Positions 7,912 through 15,883 of a stretch of DNA of 64,000 bases are shown piece by piece (the first letter of the stretch is position 1; each line of letters begins with the position of its first letter). The notes beneath the pieces were generated by a model. That model was not told the origin of the DNA. It did no database searches and was given only the letters and a program-made list of their open reading frames with translations. The stretch is from JANOYY01 sp043720395. Its GTDB lineage: Bacteria; Actinomycetota; Acidimicrobiia; Acidimicrobiales; JANYDT01. The position numbers were made by a program, and so were the translations under genes. The stretch is taken from positions 14,600 through 78,599 of the forward strand of contig JAYSSR010000073.1 in NCBI GenBank assembly GCA_043720395.1, given 5' to 3'.

Positions 7912-9294
7912 TCAGGCAGCCTTCGGAACAGAGATGTTCGCAAGATCGACGCTCGGCATACCACTCTGAACGGGTGACGGCGGAGCGGTCGCAGCATTCG
8001 GCATCGTCGGCTGCGGACCTGGGAGCGCGACCAAGCGATAGTCGACGTCGGGCGGTGCCGCAAGTGGTGCGTACGCGCCCGCTGCAACGGTCCCTTCAAC
8101 ACGGGAAACACAGGGCAGGAGTCGTTCGATGAACCCCGGGACAGAGGTCGTGAAGTGGTTCTCGGCAAAACAGTTCTTCCGAGTCGCAAGCGTTGCGCGT
8201 CCCCCGGATTCGACGGCCACGAGGTCACGACCGTTTCCGTCGAGGACGTTGCCGCGTACCTCGTTGCCCTCCGGCTCGAACCCGTTGAGGTCGGTGACGA
8301 TTACTCCGGCGCTGACGTTGCCCACGACGCGGTTGCGCAGCACGCGATTTCGGGTCCCGCCCGCGACCGCGATCCCGACGCCGAACGCACCTTGGGCCGA
8401 GGCCGGAGCACCGGCGCTGTTGTTCGAATCGACGAGGTTGCCGGCGATAACGACGTCAGATTGTGGAGCGAGCCGCTCCATATTCTGCGAATTTGGCGTC
8501 ATCCCGATCCGGTTCCTTCGCCATATCGAGTTGACAACGAACAAATTGCCGCTCGCATTGGTCCCTTCGTAGCCGACAGCGTTCTGCTCCGCCACGATGT
8601 CCGTGAGCACCGAGTCGCAGGGTTTGCACTGACCGACATACACGCCAGAGTCCGGATGCCCGCTTGCATACACGTGCTCCATGCGACCCCCGCGTGCAAA
8701 GAACGCGTAAATACCATACTGACCGTTGTTCGACACGGTCAGATGCGACGCCCGGTAGCCATCCAAGATCGCGTGTTGTGTCGGGTCGTCGACGTCATCG
8801 TCGTAGGCCTTCGTGAACAGGACGCCATTGAACGTGTACCGGCGCACCGTGAGGTTCTCGACTGCGACACCGTCTGCTGCCACGAGGACACCGTTCTCGA
8901 ACTCATCGCCCCCATCGAGGATCACGGCGTTGCGATCGGTGCCGCGAAGCGTGATGCCCGGCGTCTTCACGACGACGGCCTCGTGGTAGGTCCCGGCCTC
9001 GACGAGCACAAGATCGCCCGGCACGGACTTGTCGACCGCTACCTGAATCGATGCGGCGTCCGCAGGAACACGGATCGTGGTAGGCGAGCGCAAAGGTGGC
9101 GTCGTCGCGCGTGCCGTGGTGGGCGCGGTCGACCTGGCGTTGAGCGCGTCCGCCGGTGCCGCAGGTGCCGATGAATCGTTCGGGGTCACTGGCGTGGCTT
9201 CAGACGGTCGTGACGGGTCGGTCTTGCCGCAGCCCGCCAACGCGAACGTCAGTCCGACGACGAGCGCGCCGATAGAGATCCGGGGTCTGCGCAT
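7912..9294 (-). CDS. Beta-helix (NosD/pectate-lyase-like) lipoprotein
   Basis: A 460-residue lipoprotein. The ATG at 9292-9294 is chosen because it gives a compact signal peptide MRRPRISIGALVVGL..ALAGC with lipobox LAGC and has GGAG 5 bases upstream; a GTG 11 codons earlier is also open. After a Ser/Thr/Pro/Ala-rich linker (about 25-75) comes IRVPADAASIQVAVDKSVPG and then repeated strands such as GVLVAADGVAVENLTV and GYRASHLTVSNNGQYGIYA, typical of right-handed parallel beta-helices with NosD/periplasmic copper-binding repeats. Two CxxC-like pairs (CKPC near the middle) may bridge. It probably binds or cleaves a surface polymer; no catalytic site can be named. Confidence 0.75.
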   Translation of the reverse strand: MRRPRISIGALVVGLTFALAGCGKTDPSRPSEATPVTPNDSSAPAAPADALNARSTAPTTARATTPPLRSPTTIRVPADAASIQVAVDKSVPGDLVLVEAGTYHEAVVVKTPGITLRGTDRNAVILDGGDEFENGVLVAADGVAVENLTVRRYTFNGVLFTKAYDDDVDDPTQHAILDGYRASHLTVSNNGQYGIYAFFARGGRMEHVYASGHPDSGVYVGQCKPCDSVLTDIVAEQNAVGYEGTNASGNLFVVNSIWRRNRIGMTPNSQNMERLAPQSDVVIAGNLVDSNNSAGAPASAQGAFGVGIAVAGGTRNRVLRNRVVGNVSAGVIVTDLNGFEPEGNEVRGNVLDGNGRDLVAVESGGRATLATRKNCFAENHFTTSVPGFIERLLPCVSRVEGTVAAGAYAPLAAPPDVDYRLVALPGPQPTMPNAATAPPSPVQSGMPSVDLANISVPKAA

Positions 9295-9466
9295 CGCTCC
9301 AGCCAACATCACCCTGTTCGTCGGCACGCGGATGGCCGAGCTTGATCACAACTGAACCGACGCGCGGTGCACCCGCGAAAGCGGCCCTGGCCGGGTTCAG
9401 AAAGAACCAGCAGCCAGAGCCGTCGTCACATGTCCGCCCGGAGGAGGCGGGTAGGCAGGTGGAGGA

Positions 9467-10774
9467 TCAGCAGGTGGCGACACCGAGAATCTGCGCCGTG
9501 ATGCGGTTACCCTGTCCGGGCGAGTAGCCGCCCGACTGGGAGAGGTTGTACGACGAAATCTTCACGCGGAGGAACTGCACCACCCGGTACTTCGTGTTGG
9601 CACCCGTACCCGAGACCAGATCCCACTGTGGGATAACGATCTCGATCCCCCGCAGCGTGGTGAGGCGGGTGCGGACGTTGGAGGAGTTCTGGACGCCGGT
9701 GCTGCCGACGATCCAGTCCCCGATGTTGATCTCGTGATCACTCGGGGCGGCAGCGATCCCGTAGGCGGCGTTGCCGGGATTGACGTAGGTGTACGAATTG
9801 CCGGGCAACGTCAGGCTCGTGACCAGCGTCGGGTTCGACTGCGCACCGGCCCAGGCGAGCCAGCCGAAGTTACCCGGGTTGGCACCGGCCCAGATGTCGT
9901 AGGAGTTGCCTGCCACCCAGTTGCCATGGAAGGCGATGGGCATGAGCGGGCATCCTCCAGCGGGCGGCGTCACCACAACGGTGGTCGGCACGGAGAGACC
10001 GATCGTCGTGGTGGTTGCGCCACTTCCTGCGACGGTCGTTGTCGTAGTGGGTGCAATCGTTGTCGTGTTGGGTGCAATCGTTGTCGTGGTGGGTGCAATC
10101 GTTGTCGTGGTGGGTGCAATCGTGGTCGTGGTGGGTGCAATCGTGGTCGTCGCTGCCTCGAAACCTTGCTGACGCTCGTCCACGGCATCGACCGAGATAT
10201 TGCGGTCGCTGATGACCCGGCCGAAGGACAAATCCACGCTCCCGGGAACGCGCACCCGCAGAATCGGGGCGGTGGGATTCTGATCGTCGATCGCGACGCA
10301 CCACTGCGACGCGTCGCCTTCATTCCTGATTAAGGTTTTTTGCGGCGAAGTGTCGTCGCGCATGATATCGGCGTCACGGCACGCGAGCCATACAGCCTCC
10401 GTCGATCGGAAGTTGGCGTTTGCGAAACGCTTCACCTCACGGAACGCCGCCTCGCGCCCGGCGATCATCCGCGCATTGCTCTGCCGCGTGCTCATGTCGA
10501 CGGTCATCCCGCCTGCTGGCATCTCGGCTGCCGGGTCACTGTTGAAGCCGACCTCATACGCGCGCGCACCGGCGATGGATGCAGCGTCAGCTGCGTTTTG
10601 GGTCTTGCGCCGCAGCTGCATGGCGTACGAAAGATCAACCGTGATCGCGGCAACACCGAAGACCGCCAGGGCAACCATCACGGAGATCACCGCGATCGCT
10701 CCACGTTCGTCCGTGGAATTCGCTCCGCCAGGTCGGCGTCGCCGCCATAGTTCCAATGTCCGTGTCCACAGCAT
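9467..10774 (-). CDS. TadG-like Flp pilus-associated protein
   Basis: A 435-residue protein with the TadE/TadG N-terminal signature: ERGAIAVISVMVALAVFGVA, a single hydrophobic helix (about residues 23-45), then DLSYAMQLRRKTQNAADAAS, the classic TadG motif after it. A central Thr/Pro linker (about 215-260) contains five TTTIAPT units. The C-terminal ~170 residues are rich in W, G, N and T and form an extracellular domain I cannot name. A strong AGGAGG precedes the ATG by 8 bases. It is downstream of a TadE gene on the same strand. TadG proteins are minor surface parts of Tad pili. Confidence 0.8.
   Translation of the reverse strand: MLWTRTLELWRRRRPGGANSTDERGAIAVISVMVALAVFGVAAITVDLSYAMQLRRKTQNAADAASIAGARAYEVGFNSDPAAEMPAGGMTVDMSTRQSNARMIAGREAAFREVKRFANANFRSTEAVWLACRDADIMRDDTSPQKTLIRNEGDASQWCVAIDDQNPTAPILRVRVPGSVDLSFGRVISDRNISVDAVDERQQGFEAATTTIAPTTTTIAPTTTTIAPTTTTIAPNTTTIAPTTTTTVAGSGATTTTIGLSVPTTVVVTPPAGGCPLMPIAFHGNWVAGNSYDIWAGANPGNFGWLAWAGAQSNPTLVTSLTLPGNSYTYVNPGNAAYGIAAAPSDHEINIGDWIVGSTGVQNSSNVRTRLTTLRGIEIVIPQWDLVSGTGANTKYRVVQFLRVKISSYNLSQSGGYSPGQGNRITAQILGVATC
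10049..10153 (-). repeat. 21-bp coding repeats in the TadG linker
   Basis: Five units at exactly 21-bp spacing, each beginning GGGTGCAATCG on the plus strand (10049, 10070, 10091, 10112, 10133) and encoding TTTIAPT with small variations (one unit reads N for T). The period is a multiple of three, so gain or loss keeps the frame and changes only linker length. The Thr-rich linker may be glycosylated outside the cell. Confidence 0.9.
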
Positions 10775-10948
10775 GTCGATTTCCTCCTGTGAGCCCGCAG
10801 ATTGGCGGGGAGCACCGCGTTCCGATGAACGCTCTGGGTAGATAGATCGGCATAAATTCGGACAACTTGACCGCTTTGCGTGGTTTCTTGCCCTGAATGG
10901 GCTACCGGACCCACCTGGAGGTCACCAACGGCCCACTCCGGGGCATGC

Positions 10949-11800
10949 TCAACTCCCGTCGACGTCCGGGTCGCAGAACGTCCAGTCCCCACCGGTGCCG
11001 TACTGTGCGTTCAGACTCGTCGGAGCGGGATCGCCGGCCGCGGACGGCTCACCGAGCACCTGATCCCCGGAGGTCATCGGCAGAATGATGCGGCTGTTCA
11101 GGACCTTGTCGTCATAGAGCGACTTCAGGAAACCGGACCGAGCAGACGTGGGCGCGGAAACACACATCATGAGGGCCTGGCCGGTCGACTCGTTCCCCAG
11201 TTCCGCATCGGTCACGATGTTGAAGTGCGTGAGGCCACCTGGGTCCGCCGGATTATCCGGCTCCGGGGTGACCATGCGCATGCGCACTCGAACGCCAGCG
11301 CGGTCGAAACCGACGCCGCCGAGAATGTTCACGGTACGACAGAGTGCCCACTGAGCGCGCGGCGTCAGAGAATTGGCAGGGCTCGGCGGCCAGGTCGGCG
11401 TCGTCATCGGAGCGGTCGCGCCCGAGCAGGTGGCAGCCATGCCGGTTGAGATGTCACGGAAGAGGTCGTCGCCGGATATCAGCCGCGCGCTCTCCTTCAC
11501 CGCCTGGCGAAGCCGGATCGCATCGTTCATCACGAAGCCCGTATCGATGGTGCCGAGTCCCAGGGCTACGAACAGCGGCAGGATGATGGCGAACTCGACG
11601 ATCGAGGCCCCGCGTTCGAACGGTCGGCCCGGCCAGAAGCGATGCGTTGCCGAGTGCCTCCGTCGCCTCGGCGTCGCGCTCTTCGACCACAGGTCAACAT
11701 CCACGGCCCGTTCATCGGCAACTCGCCGCCGTGACTTGAAGCGTTCGCGAAGCCGTGAGCTGCTCAAGCCGCTCGCAGTGCGTGCCGATACGTGTCCCAT
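10949..11800 (-). CDS. TadE-like pilus assembly protein
   Basis: A 283-residue protein with the TadE motif ERGASIVEFAIILPLFVALGLGTIDTGF around residues 63-90: a Glu five residues into the helix, as in type IV pilin-like proteins. The rest is extracellular with several cysteines. The N-terminal ~60 residues before the helix are Arg-rich and unusually long, and the ATG at 11798-11800 overlaps the ATG of the divergent TadE gene by two bases, so the true start may be internal. A GTG at codon 33 is one option, without a clear ribosome-binding site. Confidence 0.75.
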   Translation of the reverse strand: MGHVSARTASGLSSSRLRERFKSRRRVADERAVDVDLWSKSATPRRRRHSATHRFWPGRPFERGASIVEFAIILPLFVALGLGTIDTGFVMNDAIRLRQAVKESARLISGDDLFRDISTGMAATCSGATAPMTTPTWPPSPANSLTPRAQWALCRTVNILGGVGFDRAGVRVRMRMVTPEPDNPADPGGLTHFNIVTDAELGNESTGQALMMCVSAPTSARSGFLKSLYDDKVLNSRIILPMTSGDQVLGEPSAAGDPAPTSLNAQYGTGGDWTFCDPDVDGS

Positions 11801-12479
11801 GCCTCGCCGGGACCAGTCGCGCTTCGGAGTCGGCCGCTTCTCGGATCAGCCCATTCCGGACAGGCGCTTCAGGGCGAGAACCTCAAAGCATGATCGCCGG
11901 GAGACCGGTGCTTCCATGATCGAGTTCGCGATCGCCGCTTCGGCATTCTTCCTTATCCTTCTCGGCATCATCGACTTCGCATTGACAATCTTCGACGTGA
12001 ACGCCGGCGCTGCCGGGGTCCGAGAAGGCACGCATTCAGCCGGGGATTACATAGGTACCAACACCACCGCACCAATATCCTGCGACGGTCTGAGCAGCAC
12101 AACCTTTGTTCACATCCCAGCCCATACCGGCCCTGAGGCCGAGGATGACAACGAGGCGTTGCGTATCATCTGTCGCACCAAGATTCGCATGCTGACCGCT
12201 GGCGGTGGCCGATCGCGTGTGCAGATTCGATTCGAGGACGCGGACGGCAACCCGGCACCCGATGGCGGCCTTGTCGTCAACCCCGGTCAGTACACGTTCA
12301 TTGTCATCTGCGCGCAGTTTCAGGCGCGGTCCATCACCGGTGCCTTCGCCCCGATCATGGAGCGGATCACTCTCATGACGCGCAGCCGCGAACGGCTGCA
12401 GTTCACCAACGTCGTGGACGGCGACTTCCACATCCCCGCCGGCGGCGAGACGTTCTTCGACACCACGAAGGTCTGCTGA
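11799..12479 (+). CDS. TadE-like pilus assembly protein, divergent copy
   Basis: A 226-residue TadE-type protein. ETGASMIEFAIAASAFFLILLGIIDF (about residues 36-60) is the pilin-like membrane helix with Glu at position 5. The extracellular part contains FEDADGNPAPDGG and paired cysteines. The ATG at 11799-11801 overlaps the start of the minus-strand TadE by two bases, which leaves no room for promoters; one or both genes must really start inside. It ends directly before a conserved post-stop motif and is followed by the FrhB-type gene after ~50 bases. Confidence 0.75.
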   Translation: MPRRDQSRFGVGRFSDQPIPDRRFRARTSKHDRRETGASMIEFAIAASAFFLILLGIIDFALTIFDVNAGAAGVREGTHSAGDYIGTNTTAPISCDGLSSTTFVHIPAHTGPEAEDDNEALRIICRTKIRMLTAGGGRSRVQIRFEDADGNPAPDGGLVVNPGQYTFIVICAQFQARSITGAFAPIMERITLMTRSRERLQFTNVVDGDFHIPAGGETFFDTTKVC

Positions 12480-12497
12480 GCGTCCGCAAGCTGAAAC
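12480..12497 (+). repeat. Weak copy of the post-stop motif after the plus-strand TadE
   Basis: GCGTCCGCAAGCTGAAAC follows the TGA of the TadE gene directly. It shares CGCAAGC with the three better copies at 17274, 20049 and 47357 but is shifted by one base and differs afterwards. Possibly a degenerate relative, possibly chance. Confidence 0.3.
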
Positions 12498-12528
12498 CCG
12501 CGTCGCCGCGGGCCATAGATTGCCCGGT

Positions 12529-13734
12529 ATGACTCTCCTTGAGGACGCTCCCCCGTCGGTCGCAAAGACCCGCCCCGACAAGGCCCACTGGGCACACCTC
12601 TGGGACGAGGTGGTCACAAGCGGGCTGTGCACCGGCTGCGCCGGATGTGTGGTCGCCTGCCCGCACGACGTGCTCGGCTACGACGACACGCTCGGCATCT
12701 ACAAGCCATTCCACCTCGAAGTCGACGACGGTCCCGGCGGCTGTGGCCATGGCGACAAGGGCTGCACCAGTTGCACCCGCGCCTGCCCACGGTTTCGCAC
12801 GTGGGAAACCGATATCGACTCGTTCATGTTCAAACGTGAGCGCGACGATGGCGAGGTCGACGGGATCTCGAAGGACATCATCCTCACGAGGGCGACCGAC
12901 AAGCTGGTGCACGAGAAGGGCCAGGACGGCGGGCTCGTATCGGCGATGCTCATCTATGCGCTGGAGAAGGGCTACATCGACGGAGCGCTGGTGTCGTACG
13001 TAGAAGGTGACGGCAGTTCCTGGAAGGCGATCCCCGGCGTCGCTCGGACTGCCGAGGAGGTCTTGGCCGCGGCGGGCAGCCGGTACACGTACAGCGCGAA
13101 TGCCATGGCCTACGCGGAAGCGGTCGGGATGGGTCTGGAGAAACTCGCTCTGGTGGGGATGAGCTGCATGTCCAGCGTCCCCGCAGTGATGAACGCGCGC
13201 AAGGCTGGGAAGCCCGCGCGCAAGTTCGCTCTCAATATCGGGCTGCTCTGCTCCAAGACCTTCGACGACGCCATCTTCGAGGAGCTCTTCGAGGCCAAGT
13301 ACGGCCTGAAGAAGCAGGACATGGTCAAGATGAACATCAAGGGTGTCTTCCAGATCTGGATGAAGGATGGCAGCTACCACGAGGTGAACCTCAAGGAGTG
13401 CCACGCCTGGACCCGTGAGGGGTGCATGACCTGCCCCGATTTCGCAGCCGAACACGCAGACATTTCCACCGGCGGTATCGGGTCCTTCAACGACTGGACG
13501 CTCACGATCGTACGCACCGATATCGGCCGCAGGATCATCATCGAAATGCTCGAAGCTGGGCTGATCGAAGGACGGCCCGGTGACGATGACCCCGCAGCGA
13601 TCGATCTCCTACGAAAGCTGTCGATCGTGAGCCGCAGGCGTTGGCCCCAGACCGTGAACTTCACGTCGCCCCGCCGGGGTATCCCTCCGCCGAAGCCCAA
13701 GGCCGACACTGCACCGCTTGCCGGCGCGACGTGA
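12529..13734 (+). CDS. FrhB/FdhB-type iron-sulfur flavoprotein (coenzyme F420 hydrogenase/dehydrogenase beta subunit family)
   Basis: A 401-residue cytoplasmic protein of the FrhB family, which passes electrons between FAD, 4Fe-4S clusters and F420, ferredoxin or similar carriers. CTGCAGCVVACP (about residues 34-45) and a second set CGHGDKGCTSCTRACP (about 70-85) are ferredoxin-type cluster motifs. The C-terminal CHAWTREGCMTCPDFAAEHA is typical of the family. The ATG at 12529 is preferred; a TTG three codons earlier is open. No hydrogenase or dehydrogenase partner is adjacent. F420-dependent metabolism is known in actinobacteria, so F420 is the likely partner, but chlorophyll-reductase-like and other relatives exist. 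Confidence 0.82.
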   Translation: MTLLEDAPPSVAKTRPDKAHWAHLWDEVVTSGLCTGCAGCVVACPHDVLGYDDTLGIYKPFHLEVDDGPGGCGHGDKGCTSCTRACPRFRTWETDIDSFMFKRERDDGEVDGISKDIILTRATDKLVHEKGQDGGLVSAMLIYALEKGYIDGALVSYVEGDGSSWKAIPGVARTAEEVLAAAGSRYTYSANAMAYAEAVGMGLEKLALVGMSCMSSVPAVMNARKAGKPARKFALNIGLLCSKTFDDAIFEELFEAKYGLKKQDMVKMNIKGVFQIWMKDGSYHEVNLKECHAWTREGCMTCPDFAAEHADISTGGIGSFNDWTLTIVRTDIGRRIIIEMLEAGLIEGRPGDDDPAAIDLLRKLSIVSRRRWPQTVNFTSPRRGIPPPKPKADTAPLAGAT

Positions 13735-13775
13735 CCTCTCATCGGGCATTCACCGACGGGTCGTAGGTTCGCACG

Positions 13776-14450
13776 ATGCGCGTGCTGGTGGTTGAAGACG
13801 AGGCGAGGATGTCCGCCCTGTTGAAGCGCGGGCTCGAAGCCGAAGGCCATGTGGTGGATGTGGCCGAAACCGGCGTCGATGCCCTCTGGTCCGCGACCGA
13901 AGTGGAATTCGACGTGATCGTGCTCGACGCCATGATCCCCGCTCCCGACGGGTTCGCCGTCGCAAAGGAACTCCGAGCGCGAGGCCGTGCGACACCGATC
14001 ATCATGCTGACCGCACGCGACGCGGTGGACGATCGCGTGAAGGGCCTCGACGCTGGCGCCGACGATTACCTCACCAAACCCTTCGCATTCGCGGAGCTCT
14101 TCGCGCGTGTCCGAGCCGTCGCGCGGCGTGCGCCGGAGACACGGCCGCCCGTGCTCGCTGTGGGCGACCTCACCCTCGATCCGGCGCAACGCCTGGTCCG
14201 TCGCGGTGAGGTCGACATCGAACTGTCGCCCACCGAGTACGCGCTCCTCGAACATCTCATGCGCCACGAGGGCCAGGTGCGGACACGGGCCCAGATCATC
14301 GAGAACGTCTGGGATTTTGCGTTCGATCCCAATTCCAACGTTGTTGACGTGTACATCCGGTATCTCCGCGAGAAGGTCGACCGCCGGTTTGGAGTGGAGA
14401 CGATCCTCACGGTCCGCGGTGCCGGATACGTGTTGCGCGCGGTGCCGTGA
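13776..14450 (+). CDS. OmpR-family response regulator
   Basis: A 224-residue response regulator. The receiver has the acidic pair at the N terminus (VVEDEARM), phosphoacceptor D51 in VIVLDAMIP, the conserved Thr in IIMLTARD and Lys in DDYLTKPF. The C-terminal winged helix ends with VRGAGYVLR, normal for OmpR/PhoB proteins. It overlaps the downstream kinase gene by 4 bases (GTGA), so they are coupled. With the HtrA gene behind, the set resembles MprA-MprB-PepD of mycobacteria, where the kinase senses envelope stress; that parallel is inference. Confidence 0.93.
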   Translation: MRVLVVEDEARMSALLKRGLEAEGHVVDVAETGVDALWSATEVEFDVIVLDAMIPAPDGFAVAKELRARGRATPIIMLTARDAVDDRVKGLDAGADDYLTKPFAFAELFARVRAVARRAPETRPPVLAVGDLTLDPAQRLVRRGEVDIELSPTEYALLEHLMRHEGQVRTRAQIIENVWDFAFDPNSNVVDVYIRYLREKVDRRFGVETILTVRGAGYVLRAVP

Positions 14451-15883
14451 AACTGAGCGACCTATCGATCCGGGCACGACTCACGTCGCTCTTTGTGCTC
14501 GTGTCCATCGCCGTTGTCGCAGCGGTGAGCGCCCTGCTGCTCCACGATCAACAGGCCAACGCGTCCGAGCGACTTGACCGTCAGCTCGTGAAACGGATCG
14601 ACGCCATCGAGATCGCGATCCGCACGAAGGGCAAGTTCCCCTACAGCGAGTTGTACGGGGAAGTGATCGACGCCGACTACCGCATCCTCGGCATGTCGAG
14701 CGCTGTCGATCTCCCGGGCCTTCTCACGCAAAGCCAGGCCGACTTTGTCCTGCGCAACGGATCGCTGTCGTTCACCGCTTCGGATCAGTCTCTTGGCGCG
14801 AACGCGCGGTTCCTCGCGCAGCGTCGCAGGGTCGGCAATGCTGCCTTGGTGATCGTGGTGGGCACGGGCGAGAACACGCTTCGCGACGCTCACCGTCGTC
14901 TTCTCTGGACGCTCGCGATCGGCGGACCGCTGCTCGTGGCGTTGACGGCCGTCGGTGGTTGGACGCTGTCAGGCGGCGTCTTGCGACCCGTGCGGCGAAT
15001 GACGAAAGACGCGAGCGACATCTCGCAATTCGATTCGTCTGCGCGCTTAGCAATGCCGATTCGACACGATGAAATCTGGCATCTCGGGTCGACGCTCAAC
15101 GCCATGCTCGACCGGCTGGAGACGTCGTATCGGCGCGAACGATCCTTCGTTGATGACGCGTCCCACGAACTCCGCACCCCCCTGTCGATCTTGCGCGGGG
15201 AACTCGAACTGGCTCTCCTCCACCCGGGCGATACAGCGTCGAGGGCGGCATCAATTCAACGCTCGATCAATGAGGTCGACCGACTCGCGCTCCTGACCGA
15301 CGACCTTCTGGTGCTGGCGAGAACCGATCGCGCCGACCCTTCCAGTCGTCCCACACCGAAGCCAGTCGACGCGCTCGACGTTGCCCGAAGCGTCATCGAA
15401 CGCCGAATGCTCAACGGACCAACGGACGTCGCGGTGACCGCCTCGGGATCCGCGAGCCCAACTCTGGTGCGACGCGAGAACCTTGAGCGAATCATCGGCA
15501 ATCTGACCGACAACGCAACAAGGTTCGCCGTGTCTGCCGTCACCGTGACCGTGACAAGCACCGACACCTGGTCGGAGATCCGCGTGGACGACGACGGCCC
15601 CGGATTCCCCGCTGCGTTTCTGCCATCGGTGTTCGAACGGTTCAGCGTCGCGAGCGAAGCAAGGACTCGCCGTGAAGGTGGTGGTACTGGGCTCGGTCTG
15701 GCAATCGTACGTGCACTTACCATTGAGTCGGGTGGCAACGTGGAAGCGAGCAACATCGATCCTCGTGGTGCCCGGGTCCTTGTTCGCCTCCCAGCCGCTC
15801 CGTTGAGTTCGATGGCTCTCATCGACCATTCACCCGCCGAGCGCGACAACGTCACTCATGAGCGAGCCGACTTCCCCGTTTGA
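14447..15883 (+). CDS. Sensor histidine kinase
   Basis: A 478-residue membrane kinase, partner of the preceding regulator. GTG start (14447-14449) overlaps the regulator's stop. Two membrane helices (about 11-32 and 150-175) frame a ~115-residue extracellular sensor. HAMP follows, then the HisKA motif DDASHELRTPLSILRGE with H240. The ATP-binding domain shows an N box (IIGNLTDNATRF), DDDGPGFP and GGGTGLGLAIV. The last ~25 codons overlap the HtrA gene, which suggests one operon. Confidence 0.94.
   Translation: MKLSDLSIRARLTSLFVLVSIAVVAAVSALLLHDQQANASERLDRQLVKRIDAIEIAIRTKGKFPYSELYGEVIDADYRILGMSSAVDLPGLLTQSQADFVLRNGSLSFTASDQSLGANARFLAQRRRVGNAALVIVVGTGENTLRDAHRRLLWTLAIGGPLLVALTAVGGWTLSGGVLRPVRRMTKDASDISQFDSSARLAMPIRHDEIWHLGSTLNAMLDRLETSYRRERSFVDDASHELRTPLSILRGELELALLHPGDTASRAASIQRSINEVDRLALLTDDLLVLARTDRADPSSRPTPKPVDALDVARSVIERRMLNGPTDVAVTASGSASPTLVRRENLERIIGNLTDNATRFAVSAVTVTVTSTDTWSEIRVDDDGPGFPAAFLPSVFERFSVASEARTRREGGGTGLGLAIVRALTIESGGNVEASNIDPRGARVLVRLPAAPLSSMALIDHSPAERDNVTHERADFPV

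Noticed and set aside
9434..9450. CCGCC/GGCGG hairpin after the TadG gene as a terminator
   Set aside because: Only five pairs, no T run; such short GC stems are frequent by chance at this base composition.
10775..10948. c-di-GMP (GEMM-I) riboswitch-like piece (ACGCAAAGC) upstream of the TadG gene
   Set aside because: The conserved GCAAAC and ACGCAAAGC parts are almost touching, with no room for the hairpin between them, and the rest of the consensus is missing.
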